This document shows, piece after piece, positions 1 to 8,691 of a stretch of 64,000 nt of DNA (positions are counted from its first letter, which is position 1; each line of letters opens with the position of its first letter). This DNA comes from Pseudomonas fluorescens (GTDB taxonomy: Bacteria; Pseudomonadota; Gammaproteobacteria; Pseudomonadales; Pseudomonadaceae): NCBI RefSeq assembly GCF_902497745.1, contig NZ_CABVHJ010000005.1:62001-126000 (forward strand), in the 5' to 3' direction. Under the pieces are notes generated by a model. It did no database searches. It was not told the DNA's origin and saw only the letters and a program-made list of their open reading frames with translations. Both the position numbers and the translations under genes were made by a program.

Positions 1-777
1 GTCAACACCCTTGAAGAAGGCCCGGCGAGCGCGTTGCAGCTCAACGAAATCGGCAAGGTGAAGATCGCGCTCGATGCGCCGATCGCCCTCGACGGTTACG
101 AAAGCAACCGCACAACCGGCGCTTTCATCATCATCGACCGTTTGACCAACGGCACTGTTGGCGCCGGCATGATCGTCGCGCAGCCTGTGTCGCATGGCAC
201 CGCCACGCACCACGGCAAACTGGCGCACGTGGCCACGGAAGAACGCGCTCAGCGCTTCGGTCAGCAACCGGCCACCGTGTTGTTCAGCGGTCTGTCCGGC
301 GCAGGCAAAAGCACGCTGGCTTATGCGGTCGAGCGCAAGCTGTTCGACCTGGGCCGTGCGGTGTTTGTGCTGGATGGCCAGAACCTGCGTCACGACCTCA
401 ACAAAGGTCTGCCACAGGATCGCGCCGGGCGTACCGAAAACTGGCGTCGTGCCGCGCACGTCGCGCGTCAGTTCAACGAAGCCGGCCTGCTGACCCTGGC
501 GGCGTTCGTTGCACCGAGTGCTGAAGGACGCGAGCAGGCCAAGGAACTGATCGGCAAGGATCGTCTGCTGACGGTCTACGTGCAGGCCTCGCCGGCCGTG
601 TGCGCCGAGCGTGATCCGCAAGGTCTGTATGCCGCCGCTGGCGACAACATCCCGGGCGAATCCTTCCCGTACGACGTGCCGCTGAATGCCGATCTGGTGA
701 TCGACACACAGACGCTGAGTCTGGAAGAAAGCGTCAAGCAAGTGCTGGATCTGCTGCGTCAGCGTGGCGCGATCTAA
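1..777 (+). CDS. cysNC: Bifunctional sulfate adenylyltransferase subunit 1 / adenylylsulfate kinase, C-terminal part
   Basis: Open from the first base, so the gene is cut by the window edge and only its last 258 residues are visible. The first part ([15 protein letters not shown]) is the end of the EF-Tu-like beta-barrel of CysN. From about base 270 a complete APS kinase domain follows, with the P-loop GLSGAGKST and the [13 protein letters not shown] segment. The fusion makes APS from ATP and sulfate and phosphorylates it to PAPS in cytosolic sulfate assimilation. The CysD partner would lie upstream, outside the window. The CysN-CysC fusion is the usual form in Pseudomonas. A strong terminator follows 43 bp after the stop. 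Confidence 0.95.
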   Translation, partial: VNTLEEGPASALQLNEIGKVKIALDAPIALDGYESNRTTGAFIIIDRLTNGTVGAGMIVAQPVSHGTATHHGKLAHVATEERAQRFGQQPATVLFSGLSGAGKSTLAYAVERKLFDLGRAVFVLDGQNLRHDLNKGLPQDRAGRTENWRRAAHVARQFNEAGLLTLAAFVAPSAEGREQAKELIGKDRLLTVYVQASPAVCAERDPQGLYAAAGDNIPGESFPYDVPLNADLVIDTQTLSLEESVKQVLDLLRQRGAI

Positions 778-820
778 GCACTGAAGCAGCGACAAGCTTC
801 CAGTTTCAAGCTGCAAAAAA

Positions 821-856
821 AGCCCGCCGATGAGTGATTATCGGCGGGCTTTTTTA
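821..856 (+). terminator. Rho-independent terminator of cysNC
   Basis: A 10-bp perfect stem, GCCCGCCGAT / ATCGGCGGGC, with an 8-nt loop is followed by six T residues. An A-run precedes it, so it can also work on the opposite strand for the convergent acyltransferase gene. Confidence 0.9.
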
Positions 857-879
857 TTCGGGCATAAGGCGATCAAAAC

Positions 880-970
880 TGTGGGAGCGAGCCTGCTCGC
901 GAAAGCGTTATCTCATTCAACATCTTTGCAAGCTGATCCACCGCTTTCGCGAGCAGGCTCGCTCCCACAG
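880..970. repeat. REP pair (family R1), head-to-head
   Basis: GTGGGAGCGAGCCTGCTCGCG at 881-901 is matched by its inverse at 942-970. Each arm contains its own GAGC..GCTC palindrome. The same unit recurs at about 6.75, 10.8, 13.4, 36.1, 37.6-37.8 and 40.4 kb. This is the typical Pseudomonas fluorescens-group REP/REPIN sequence, lying between converging genes. Confidence 0.92.
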
Positions 971-973
971 GGG

Positions 974-1879
974 TTATTGGTGATCGGGATACTCGCGGTG
1001 CATCTGTTCCAGCAGCGCATCCTTGTCCAGCCATAGCTGGTTGATCCAGCCCTGAAACTGCAGGCGATACTCGCCGTCCTGATCGTAATTCTTGCCAATG
1101 AACTGCTGCGGAATCTTCAGCTCTTCAAAGTGCACCACCACGTCGCGCACATTGCCGCAGAGCAAATCCCAGAACCCCGGACGCCCGGCCGGGTAGTGGA
1201 TGGTCACGTTGACGATCGATTCTAGCTGCTCACCCATCGCATCCAGCACAAAGGCAATGCCACCCGCTTTGGGCTTGAGCAGGTATTTGAACGGTGACTG
1301 CTGCTGCGAATGCTTGCCTTCGGTGAAGCGCGTGCCCTCGACGAAGTTGAAAATCCCCACCGGGTTATTGCGAAACTTCGCGCAGGTTTTGCGCGTGGTT
1401 TCCAGGTCTTTGCCTTTCTTCTCCGGGTGCTTGGCCAGGTACGCCTTTGAGTAACGCTTCATGAACGGGAAGCCCAGCGCCCACCACGCCAGCCCGATCA
1501 CTGGCACCCAGATCAGCTCCTGCTTGAGGAAGAATTTCAGAGGCTGAATCCGGCGGTTGAGCACGTATTGCAGGACCAGAATATCGACCCAGCTTTGGTG
1601 GTTACTGGTGATCAGATACGAGTGCTGATAGTCGAGGCCTTGCAGGCCGCTGATGTGCCAGCGCGTGCGGCGCACCAGGTTCATCCAGCCTTTGTTGTTG
1701 CTGATCCACGCTTCATGGGTGTGGCTCATCAGCCAACCGGCAATGCGCTGGGTAAAGGCAAACGGCAGGGCCTTGACCAACGCCACACAAAACAGAAACG
1801 AGCAGAGCAGAATCGTGTTGAGTGCCAACAGCAGCGAGGCAATCACGCCGCGCAACGGTGCAGGGAGAAAATCCAGCAT
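974..1879 (-). CDS. Membrane 1-acylglycerol-3-phosphate acyltransferase-like protein (PlsC superfamily)
   Basis: 301 residues. A hydrophobic N-terminus (about residues 10-40) is followed by the acyltransferase signature NHQSWVD, giving the H-x4-D catalytic pair His94/Asp99, and by the substrate-binding block FVEGTRFT near residue 180. Length and motif layout match the E. coli YihG type, which puts acyl chains on lysophosphatidic acid at the inner membrane. The ATG directly abuts the stop of pta upstream on the same strand, so the two are probably co-transcribed. The exact acyl acceptor cannot be read from sequence. The 3' end runs up to a REP pair. Confidence 0.85.
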   Translation of the reverse strand: MLDFLPAPLRGVIASLLLALNTILLCSFLFCVALVKALPFAFTQRIAGWLMSHTHEAWISNNKGWMNLVRRTRWHISGLQGLDYQHSYLITSNHQSWVDILVLQYVLNRRIQPLKFFLKQELIWVPVIGLAWWALGFPFMKRYSKAYLAKHPEKKGKDLETTRKTCAKFRNNPVGIFNFVEGTRFTEGKHSQQQSPFKYLLKPKAGGIAFVLDAMGEQLESIVNVTIHYPAGRPGFWDLLCGNVRDVVVHFEELKIPQQFIGKNYDQDGEYRLQFQGWINQLWLDKDALLEQMHREYPDHQ

Positions 1880-3979
1880 TTACACATCCATAGGTCGGTT
1901 GGCGGCTTGAATCGCGGTGAGGGCGATGGTGTAGACGATGTCATCGACTTGCGCGCCGCGCGGCAAGTCATTCACCGGTTTACGCAGGCCTTGCAGCATC
2001 GGCCCGAGGCTGACGCAGTCGGCGCTGCGTTGCACTGCTTTGTGCGTGGTGTTGCCGGTGTTCAGATCGGGGAAGACGAACACCGTGGCGCGACCAGCCA
2101 CCTGACTGTTCGGCGCCAGTTGCCGGGCGACTTCGGCGTTGGCCGCGGCGTCGTATTGCAGCGGACCGTCGATCAGTAGCGAATGCTGTTGCTCGTGGGC
2201 GAGGAGGGTGGCCTCGCGGACTTTCTCGACTTCTTCGCCGGTCGCCGATTCGCCGCTGGAGTAACTGATCATCGCCACGCGCGGGGTGATGCCGAACGCT
2301 GCGGCCGAGTCGGCGCTTTGCAGGGCAATCTCGGCCAGTTCGGTGGCGCTTGGGTGCGGGTTCATCACGCAGTCGCCGTAGACCAGCACTTCCTCCGGGA
2401 ACAGCATAAAAAACACCGACGACACCAGCGTGCAGCCCGGCGCGGTCTTGATCAGTTGCAGAGCCGGGCGGATGGTATTGGCGGTGGTGTTGATCACGCC
2501 GGAGACCAGGCCGTCGACTTCATCCAGCGCCAGCATCATGGTGCCGATCACCACGGTGTCTTCCAGTTGCTGCTCGGCCATCGGTGCATTGAGGCTTTTG
2601 GTTTTGCGCAGGGCGACCATCGGCTCGACGTAGCGCTCGCGGATCAGGTCGGGATCAAGAATCTCCAGGCCCGGCGGCAACGTGATGCCTTGTGCGCGGG
2701 CCACGGCTTCGACGTCCTCCGGTTTGGCCAGCAACACACAACGGGCAATCCCGCGCTCCTGACAGATCGCCGCCGCTTGCACAGTGAACGGCTCGCTGCC
2801 TTCGGGCAGGACGATGCGCTTGTTCGCCGCTTGCGCACGCTGGATCAACTGATAGCGGAACACCGCCGGCGACAGGCGCATTTCCCGAGGCGTGCCGCAG
2901 CGCTGGTGCAGCCACTTGGCATCGAGATGGCTGGCGACGAAGTCAGTGATGATCTCCGCACGTTCGCGATCGTCGATCGGAATTTCCTTGTTCAAGCCGT
3001 TGAGCAGGTTGGCCGTGTCATACGAGCCGGTGCTCACCGACAGCACCGGCAAACCGGCCTGTAACGCGCCACGACACAGATCCATGATGCGCGGGTCGGG
3101 CAGGGTGTCGCTGGTCAGCAGCAGGCCGGCCAGCGGCACGCCGTTGATCGCCGCGAGGCTGACGGCGAGGATGATGTCGTCGCGATCACCCGGCGTCACC
3201 ACCAACACGCCGGGCTTGAGCAGCTCGACGGTGTTGCGCATGGTTCGCGCGCAGATAATGATTTTGGTCATGCGCCGGGTTTCGTAATCACCGGCGTTGA
3301 GCACTTGCGCGCCCATCAGGTCGGCGACGTCGCGGGTGCGCGGCGCATTCAGTTCCGGTTGAAAAGGGATGCAGCCGAGGAGGCGGAAATCCCCGCTGCG
3401 CAGCAATGGCGAATGCTCCTTCAGACGCGTGGCGAAGGCGTCCATGCTTTCGTCGGTTTTGACCTTGTTGAGGATGACGCCGAGGACCTTCGGGTCTTTC
3501 GGGCCACCGAATAATTGCGCCTGCAATTCGACGCGGCCGGAGAGTTCGGCGAGCACTTCGTTTTCCGGCGCGGAGACCAGAATCACTTCGGCATCGAGAC
3601 TCTTGGCCAAGTGCAGGTTGACCCGCGCGGCGTAGCTGGCGCTGCGGGTCGGCACCATGCCTTCGACGACCAGCACGTCTTTGCCGATGGCCGCTTGCTG
3701 ATAGAGGGCGATGATTTCTTCGAGCAGCTCATCGAGCTGACCATCGCCGAGCATCCGCTCGACGTGGGCCAGGCCCAATGGTTGCGGCGGTTTCAGACCG
3801 TGGGTGCGCGCCACCAGTTCGGTGGAACGCTCAGGGCCGGTGTCGCCCGGGTGCGGCTGCGCGATCGGTTTGAAGAAACCGACTTTCAGCCCGGCGCGTT
3901 CAAGCGTGCGCACCAGCCCGAGGCTGATGGAGGTCAGACCCACGCCAAAATCGGTGGGTGCGATAAAAAAAGTTTGCAT
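1880..3979 (-). CDS. pta: Phosphate acetyltransferase, long three-domain form
   Basis: 699 residues, close to the 714 of E. coli Pta. The N-terminus MQTFFIAPTDFGVGLTS is the dethiobiotin-synthase-like P-loop domain with a degenerate loop; a DRTGG domain follows in the middle (about residues 220-340). The C-terminal half, from KRIVLPEGSEPF onward, is the PTA_PTB catalytic domain, with SGVINTTANTIRPALQ and FVFPDLNTGN. It interconverts acetyl-CoA plus phosphate with acetyl phosphate plus CoA. The usual partner ackA is not in the window. The acyltransferase gene starts on the base after this stop codon. Confidence 0.96.
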   Translation of the reverse strand: MQTFFIAPTDFGVGLTSISLGLVRTLERAGLKVGFFKPIAQPHPGDTGPERSTELVARTHGLKPPQPLGLAHVERMLGDGQLDELLEEIIALYQQAAIGKDVLVVEGMVPTRSASYAARVNLHLAKSLDAEVILVSAPENEVLAELSGRVELQAQLFGGPKDPKVLGVILNKVKTDESMDAFATRLKEHSPLLRSGDFRLLGCIPFQPELNAPRTRDVADLMGAQVLNAGDYETRRMTKIIICARTMRNTVELLKPGVLVVTPGDRDDIILAVSLAAINGVPLAGLLLTSDTLPDPRIMDLCRGALQAGLPVLSVSTGSYDTANLLNGLNKEIPIDDRERAEIITDFVASHLDAKWLHQRCGTPREMRLSPAVFRYQLIQRAQAANKRIVLPEGSEPFTVQAAAICQERGIARCVLLAKPEDVEAVARAQGITLPPGLEILDPDLIRERYVEPMVALRKTKSLNAPMAEQQLEDTVVIGTMMLALDEVDGLVSGVINTTANTIRPALQLIKTAPGCTLVSSVFFMLFPEEVLVYGDCVMNPHPSATELAEIALQSADSAAAFGITPRVAMISYSSGESATGEEVEKVREATLLAHEQQHSLLIDGPLQYDAAANAEVARQLAPNSQVAGRATVFVFPDLNTGNTTHKAVQRSADCVSLGPMLQGLRKPVNDLPRGAQVDDIVYTIALTAIQAANRPMDV

Positions 3980-4039
3980 GCGAATTCTCTAAAGTTGCAT
4001 GGCAATGGCGGCGATCTATACGTGACCGCCTACCGAAAT

Positions 4040-4336
4040 TCAGTCGCCAAGGTTATCGCTAACCGAGCCTTGTGCGCACCAACCGCAGGCAAAGGGTTGG
4101 CCTATTTTTTCAATACGTTGCGCCGGGTCCAGCACCCAGGCGCGCGATTGCCACGGCGGCTGGTGACGCAGATGTTGGGTATGGCCACAGGAAAGCTCGA
4201 CCACCCAATGACTGTCCTCGTCCTGATGGAAGCCTGCGATCGTCGAAACCCGTTTGTCCGGGTTGTGTTCGCTTTCGCGCGATTGCTTCGCTAAACTTGG
4301 CCTTTCTATATTCTTATGCAAAAGGTCTCGCCCCAT
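4040..4336 (-). CDS. DUF3565 family small Cys/His protein
   Basis: About 98 residues from the ATG at 4336. The conserved core is AGFHQDEDSHWVVELSCG, then HTQHLRHQPPW, then FACGWC. The spaced Cys and His residues suggest a small metal-binding domain, but no function is known to me. The start is uncertain: upstream ATG 4366 and downstream TTG 4321 are in frame, and none has a convincing ribosome site. With ATG 4336 the start codon shares the palindrome CATG with the start of slyD on the other strand, so the genes are divergent with overlapping starts. Confidence 0.75.
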   Translation of the reverse strand: MGRDLLHKNIERPSLAKQSRESEHNPDKRVSTIAGFHQDEDSHWVVELSCGHTQHLRHQPPWQSRAWVLDPAQRIEKIGQPFACGWCAQGSVSDNLGD

Positions 4337-4820
4337 GCTGATCGCCGCCAATAAGGCTGTCTCCATCGACTATACCCTGACCAACGACGCTGGTGAGGTC
4401 ATCGACAGCTCCGCCGGCGGCGCTCCGCTGGTCTACCTGCAAGGCGCAGGCAACATCATCCCGGGCCTGGAAAAAGCTCTGGAAGGCAAAGCTGTTGGTG
4501 ATGAGCTGGAAGTTTCCGTTGAACCGGAAGACGCTTACGGCGAATACGCTGCTGAGCTGGTCAGCACCCTGAGCCGCAGCATGTTCGAAGGCGTTGACGA
4601 GCTGGAAGTCGGCATGCAGTTCCACGCTTCGGCGCCGGACGGCCAGATGCAAATCGTCACCATCCGTGACCTCGACGGCGACGACGTGACTGTCGACGGC
4701 AACCACCCACTGGCCGGTCAGCGCCTGAACTTCAAAGTGAAGATCGTTGACATCCGTGACGCCAGCCAGGAAGAAATCGCTCATGGCCACGTCCATGGCG
4801 AAGGTGGCCATCACCACTGA
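4335..4820 (+). CDS. slyD: FKBP-type peptidyl-prolyl isomerase SlyD
   Basis: 161 residues starting at ATG 4335 (MLIAANKAVSIDYTLT); longer upstream reading frames are not needed. The FKBP core has VIDSSAGGAPLVYLQG and the chaperone 'insert-in-flap' section LEVGMQFHAS...VDGNHPLAGQRLNF. The C-terminal tail HGHVHGEGGHHH is a His-rich metal-binding tail typical of SlyD. The protein catalyses prolyl isomerisation, acts as a cytosolic chaperone and may hand nickel to hydrogenase or urease-type enzymes. A rho-independent terminator follows 30 bp after the stop. Confidence 0.94.
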   Translation: MLIAANKAVSIDYTLTNDAGEVIDSSAGGAPLVYLQGAGNIIPGLEKALEGKAVGDELEVSVEPEDAYGEYAAELVSTLSRSMFEGVDELEVGMQFHASAPDGQMQIVTIRDLDGDDVTVDGNHPLAGQRLNFKVKIVDIRDASQEEIAHGHVHGEGGHHH

Positions 4821-4849
4821 TTTTCTGCGCTAAGCTTCGAGTACTGGAG

Positions 4850-4871
4850 AGGCGCCTGCGGGCGCCTTTTT
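4850..4871 (+). terminator. Terminator after slyD
   Basis: Stem AGGCGCC / GGCGCCT with a four-base loop (TGCG), followed by a short T-run (4868-4871). Confidence 0.85.
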
Positions 4872-4943
4872 AGTCCGCGGCTGTCCTTGGTGACCTCGCC
4901 AAGTGGCTGTTTCGAGTAGAACACGGGAATCTTGGAGTTCGTC

Positions 4944-5426
4944 ATGAGTGCTTTTCACGACCTTAAGTTGACAGCCCTGGATGGTCAGGAGCTACCGCTG
5001 GCGCCGTTCAAGGGCCAAGTCGTGCTGGTGGTCAACGTCGCCTCCAAATGCGGCTTGACCCCACAGTACGCGGCGCTGGAAAACCTCCATCAGCAATTCA
5101 AAGGCAAAGGCTTCAGCGTGCTGGGCCTGCCGTGCAACCAGTTTGCCGGCCAGGAGCCTGGTACTGAAAAGGAAATTCAGGATTTCTGCAGTCTCAACTA
5201 TGGCGTGACGTTTCCGTTGTCGAGCAAGCTCGAAGTCAACGGTCACGAGCGGCATCAGCTTTACCGTCTGCTGGCGGGCGAGGGCGCAGAGTTCCCCGGT
5301 GACATCACCTGGAATTTCGAGAAATTCCTGCTCGGCAAGGATGGTCGGGTGCTGGCCCGGTTCTCGCCGCGCACGGCGCCGGATGATCCGAGCATTGTTC
5401 ATGCGATTGAAAAAGCGCTGAGCTGA
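4944..5426 (+). CDS. Glutathione peroxidase family thiol peroxidase (cysteine form)
   Basis: 160 residues. ATG 4944 is preferred over the in-frame TTG 4932 because CTTGGAG lies just upstream as a ribosome site. The redox Cys sits in SKCGLTPQY where animal enzymes carry selenocysteine; the Gln of PCNQFAGQEPG and the Trp of WNFEKFLL complete the family triad. Bacterial members (BtuE type) reduce hydrogen and lipid hydroperoxides, usually with thioredoxin as donor; trxB lies 4.3 kb downstream. The gene follows slyD but is separated from it by a terminator, so it probably has its own promoter. Confidence 0.93.
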   Translation: MSAFHDLKLTALDGQELPLAPFKGQVVLVVNVASKCGLTPQYAALENLHQQFKGKGFSVLGLPCNQFAGQEPGTEKEIQDFCSLNYGVTFPLSSKLEVNGHERHQLYRLLAGEGAEFPGDITWNFEKFLLGKDGRVLARFSPRTAPDDPSIVHAIEKALS

Positions 5427-5434
5427 AACAGCAA

Positions 5435-5516
5435 GATCAAAAGATCGCAGCCTTCGGCAACTCCTACAGGTGACCTCAAATCCCGTGTAGGAGCTGCCGG
5501 AAGCTGCGATCTTTTG
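5435..5516. repeat. R2 inverted repeat pair
   Basis: GATCAAAAGATCGCAGCC at 5435-5452 and a near-inverse (GTAGGAGCTGCCGGAAGCTGCG...) at 5486-5516 form a long imperfect hairpin just after the peroxidase stop. The same family occurs at 20.8, 41.5, 49.4, 54.9 and 62.9 kb. It may also end transcription. Confidence 0.85.
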
Positions 5517-5620
5517 CTTTGCGTCTTTTAATCCTTAATCACCCAAATCAATAGTGCTGTTCAAAGGGTTCGCACCTCCATATTATCGCCGTCATAAAGC
5601 CTTCTCTGTGGAGCCCTTCG

Positions 5621-6724
5621 ATGCCCGTTCAAGCCTTGTTCAAACCGTTCCACCTCGGTGCCCTCGAACTGCCGACCCGCGTGGTCATGGCACCGATGAC
5701 TCGCTCGTTCTCCCCGGGCGGCGTACCGAATTCGAAAGTCATTGAGTACTACCGTCGTCGCGCGGCGGCCGGTGTCGGCCTGATCATCACCGAAGGCACC
5801 ACCGTCGGCCACATCGCCTCCAACGGCTACCCGAACGTGCCGCAGTTCTTTGGTGACGCGCCATTGGCTGGCTGGAAAAAAGTTGTCGACGCTGTTCACG
5901 CTGAAGGCGGCAAGATCGTTCCGCAGCTCTGGCACGTGGGCAGCGTACGCCGCATTGGCACCGAACCGGACGCCAGCGTGCCGGGTTACGGCCCGTCGGA
6001 AAAACTCAAGGACGGTCAGGTCGTGGTGCACGGCATGACCAAACAAGACATTCAGGACGTGATCGCCGCATTCGCTCAAGCGGCCAAAGATGCACAAAGT
6101 ATCGGCATGGACGGCGTGGAAATCCACGGCGCCCACGGTTACCTGATCGACCAGTTCTTCTGGGAAGGCAGCAACCAGCGTACCGACGAATACGGCGGCA
6201 GCCTGGCCAACCGTTCGCGTTTCGCCATCGAACTGATTCAAGCCGTCCGTGCGGCCGTAGGCGAAGGCTTCCCGATCATCTTCCGTTTTTCGCAATGGAA
6301 GCAGCAGGATTACACCGCGCGTCTGGTGCAAACCCCGCAAGCGCTGGGCGAATTCCTCAAGCCGCTGTCTGACGCCGGCGTGGATATTTTCCACTGCTCG
6401 ACGCGACGTTTCTGGGAACCGGAGTTCGACGGTTCCGAGCTGAACCTGGCGGGCTGGACGCGCAAGCTCACCGGCAAGCCGACCATCACTGTCGGCAGCG
6501 TCGGGCTGGATGGTGAGTTCTTACAGTTCATGGTCAACACCGACAAGGTCGCGCAACCGGCCAGTCTGGAGAACCTGCTGGAGCGCTTGAACAAAGAGGA
6601 GTTCGATCTGGTGGCGGTGGGGCGTGCGCTGCTGGTTGATCCGGACTGGGCGCAGAAAGTCCGCGAAGGGCGTGAGCAGGATATTCTGCCGTTCAGCCGT
6701 GAGGCGTTGATGACGCTGGTTTAA
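5621..6724 (+). CDS. NADH:flavin oxidoreductase, old yellow enzyme family
   Basis: 367 residues, a single TIM barrel. The FMN-site start APMTRSFSPGGVPN, the GAHGYLIDQFFW strand with neighbouring GGSLANRSRF, and the VGRALLVDPDWAQKVREG ending are the classical OYE markers. Such enzymes reduce activated alkenes of enals, enones or nitro compounds with NAD(P)H; the substrate here cannot be named. ATG 5621 has GTGGAG at good distance. The gene stands alone between repeats. Confidence 0.9.
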   Translation: MPVQALFKPFHLGALELPTRVVMAPMTRSFSPGGVPNSKVIEYYRRRAAAGVGLIITEGTTVGHIASNGYPNVPQFFGDAPLAGWKKVVDAVHAEGGKIVPQLWHVGSVRRIGTEPDASVPGYGPSEKLKDGQVVVHGMTKQDIQDVIAAFAQAAKDAQSIGMDGVEIHGAHGYLIDQFFWEGSNQRTDEYGGSLANRSRFAIELIQAVRAAVGEGFPIIFRFSQWKQQDYTARLVQTPQALGEFLKPLSDAGVDIFHCSTRRFWEPEFDGSELNLAGWTRKLTGKPTITVGSVGLDGEFLQFMVNTDKVAQPASLENLLERLNKEEFDLVAVGRALLVDPDWAQKVREGREQDILPFSREALMTLV

Positions 6725-6743
6725 GCAGCGCGTTCACTGGCCC

Positions 6744-6841
6744 CTTCGCGAGCAGGCTCGCTCCCACAGGTTTCTCTGCTGTTCACAAAATGTGTGTTCA
6801 CTGAAGATCCCCTGTGGGAGCGAGCGTGCTCGCGAAAGCGG
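6744..6841. repeat. REP pair (R1), tail-to-tail
   Basis: The inverse copy (CTTCGCGAGCAGGCTCGCTC, 6744-6763) comes first and the direct copy follows at 6812-6841. This is the opposite order to the pair at 880-970. It lies between the converging OYE and glycosyltransferase genes. Confidence 0.9.
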
Positions 6842-6860
6842 TTCTAAGGTCAGCAAAGAT

Positions 6861-8036
6861 TCAAGGCAATGTTTGCGCATTCGGGACAACCAACTCCCCC
6901 ACACAAGCCCCGCGCAAATGCTTTTCAAACTGCTCGATAACCGCCGGCCAGCCCTGGCGACTCGCATGCTGCCGCGCATTCAGGCGCACACAACGCAGCC
7001 GCTCATCCTCTTCCAGTAACCACGCCGCCGCCTCGCAAAAGGCCTGCTCATCACCCGGCATCGCCAACACGCCGTTGTAGCCATGGCGAATATGTTGCGC
7101 CGCCGCTGCCTGATCGTAAGCCACCACACCCAATCCCGAAGCCAATGCTTCGAGCACCACGTTGCCGAAGGTTTCCGTCAGGCTCGGAAACAGAAATACA
7201 TCGCCTGACGCGTAGTGCGCCGCCAACGCCTCACCGCGCTGTGCACCGCAGAAGATTGCCTCGGGCAATTCCTTTTCCAGCGCGAGCCGTTGCGGCCCGT
7301 CACCGACCACGATCAGTTTCAGATTACGCTGTGGATAAGTCTCGCGCAGGGTTGCAAAGCTGCGCTTGAGCAGGCCCAGGTTTTTCTCCGGAGCCAAACG
7401 TCCTACGTGAATCACGGCAACGTCGCGCTCGCTCAGTCCCCATTGCTCACGCAAGGCATTCAGCCGTTTGCTCGGATGAAACAGCTGGCTGTCGACACCG
7501 CGCGACAACAGCGCCAAACGCTCGAAGTGGCGCCGCTCCAGTTCCAGGCGTTGGCTGACACTCGGCACTAGGGTCATGGCCGAGCGATTGTGAAACCAAC
7601 GCAGATAATGTGTGAGCATTCGGGTCAGCAGACCGAGCCCGTATTGACTGGTGTATTGCTGAAAGTTGGTGTGAAACCCGCTGACCACCGAAATCCCCAA
7701 GCGCCGCGCCGCCCGCAGCGCCGACAACCCGAGCGGGCCTTCCGTGGCGATGTACAGCACATCCGGGCGCTGACGTTTCCAGCGCCGCAGCAGTTTGTGC
7801 ATCGACGACTGACCCCATTGCAACCCCGGATAGCCCGGTAGCGGCCAGCCCCGGCACAGCAGCAGCGCATCGTCTTCACTGTGTTGCGGATCGCCCGCCT
7901 GACGCGGGCGCACCAGTTCCACTTGGTGGCCGCGCGCGCGCAGCCCATCGCACAAGCGGCCAAGGGTATTGGCCACCCCGTTGATTTCCGGTGGGAAGGT
8001 TTCGCTGATCAGGGTGATGTGTAGAGCTGTCGTCAT
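6861..8036 (-). CDS. Glycosyltransferase family 4
   Basis: 391 residues from ATG 8036 (MTTALHITLISETFPPEING). In-frame ATGs at 8060 and 8105 would add up to 23 residues before the natural beta-strand, so they are less likely. It is a GT-B fold: the N-terminal glycine-rich PPEINGVANTLGRL, then VGRLAPEKNLGLL and VVGDGPQRLALE of the nucleotide-sugar domain, and the E-x7-E motif in ETFGNVVLEALASG. It transfers a sugar from a nucleotide donor to a glycan or lipid at the cytoplasmic face of the membrane. The acceptor is unknown, and no other polysaccharide genes lie nearby. Confidence 0.9.
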   Translation of the reverse strand: MTTALHITLISETFPPEINGVANTLGRLCDGLRARGHQVELVRPRQAGDPQHSEDDALLLCRGWPLPGYPGLQWGQSSMHKLLRRWKRQRPDVLYIATEGPLGLSALRAARRLGISVVSGFHTNFQQYTSQYGLGLLTRMLTHYLRWFHNRSAMTLVPSVSQRLELERRHFERLALLSRGVDSQLFHPSKRLNALREQWGLSERDVAVIHVGRLAPEKNLGLLKRSFATLRETYPQRNLKLIVVGDGPQRLALEKELPEAIFCGAQRGEALAAHYASGDVFLFPSLTETFGNVVLEALASGLGVVAYDQAAAAQHIRHGYNGVLAMPGDEQAFCEAAAWLLEEDERLRCVRLNARQHASRQGWPAVIEQFEKHLRGACVGELVVPNAQTLP

Positions 8037-8122
8037 GACCTCAGTGTCGGCTGAGGCCATGTCGTGCTTGTGACGTTCGGATGATGGATTTGTGACTGCA
8101 TCCATCGTCGAGTATTTCTGCG

Positions 8123-8569
8123 TTATTTGGCCGTGATAAAAAGAATGTTTCCAGCAAAGAACGCGAGCAATGTTCCAATAATGTAGAAAACCGTACTTGT
8201 GGTTTTCAAGTCCCTAATTTTGGCGAACCCAACGACTCCGTGCAGCATGTTCAGAGAAAACAGCGTAAGTGCTGTGATAAGTAAAACACCGCCGCCGGCG
8301 TAATGTGTAAACGTGTCGAAGAAAGTGACGTTGGGAAGTTTGAATGCTTTCACGCCCGCCCAGAGAACGACACCACAAATTACATAGTTTCGAATGTGGT
8401 CAAAAATCCATTTGAGGGTTACGTCCTTGGTTTCAAGGTGCACCAAATGAAGAATCAAGCTATTCAGATCCAGCTTGTTTTGAGGTTCGGCAAGGAGTTT
8501 CGTAGGAAATCCTTTCTTTTCTACCGTCTGTGCAGGTTCAGGTTGATCAGTGTTCTGCTTATTTTCCAT
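8123..8569 (-). CDS. Small membrane protein of unknown function
   Basis: 148 residues, not recognised. A charged, Gln/Pro-rich N-terminus (about 60 residues) is followed by three hydrophobic segments: YVICGVVLWAGVKAF, an AGGGVLLITALTLFSLNML stretch, and FYIIGTLLAFFAGNILF. The base composition is poorer in GC than the neighbours, which hints at acquisition or weak selection. The ATG is at 8569. Nothing in the flanks suggests a role. Confidence 0.65.
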   Translation of the reverse strand: MENKQNTDQPEPAQTVEKKGFPTKLLAEPQNKLDLNSLILHLVHLETKDVTLKWIFDHIRNYVICGVVLWAGVKAFKLPNVTFFDTFTHYAGGGVLLITALTLFSLNMLHGVVGFAKIRDLKTTSTVFYIIGTLLAFFAGNILFITAK

Positions 8570-8691
8570 CGCTGTGCGTGCTCCCTTTTACCCCGGTCAA
8601 AATGAGTTTAATGCTGCTGCGACGGGGTAGAAGGGATGATATCAAAATGATGGCTGTTTCGCGGTGATGTTCGGTTTGTAGTTCGTCCCAG

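Noticed and set aside
2183..3064. Long plus-strand frame opposite pta
   Set aside because: Antisense shadow of a highly conserved gene caused by high GC; composition rich in His/Arg/Gly without family resemblance.
4944..5426. Selenocysteine form of glutathione peroxidase
   Set aside because: The active-site codon is TGC (Cys); no in-frame TGA occurs.
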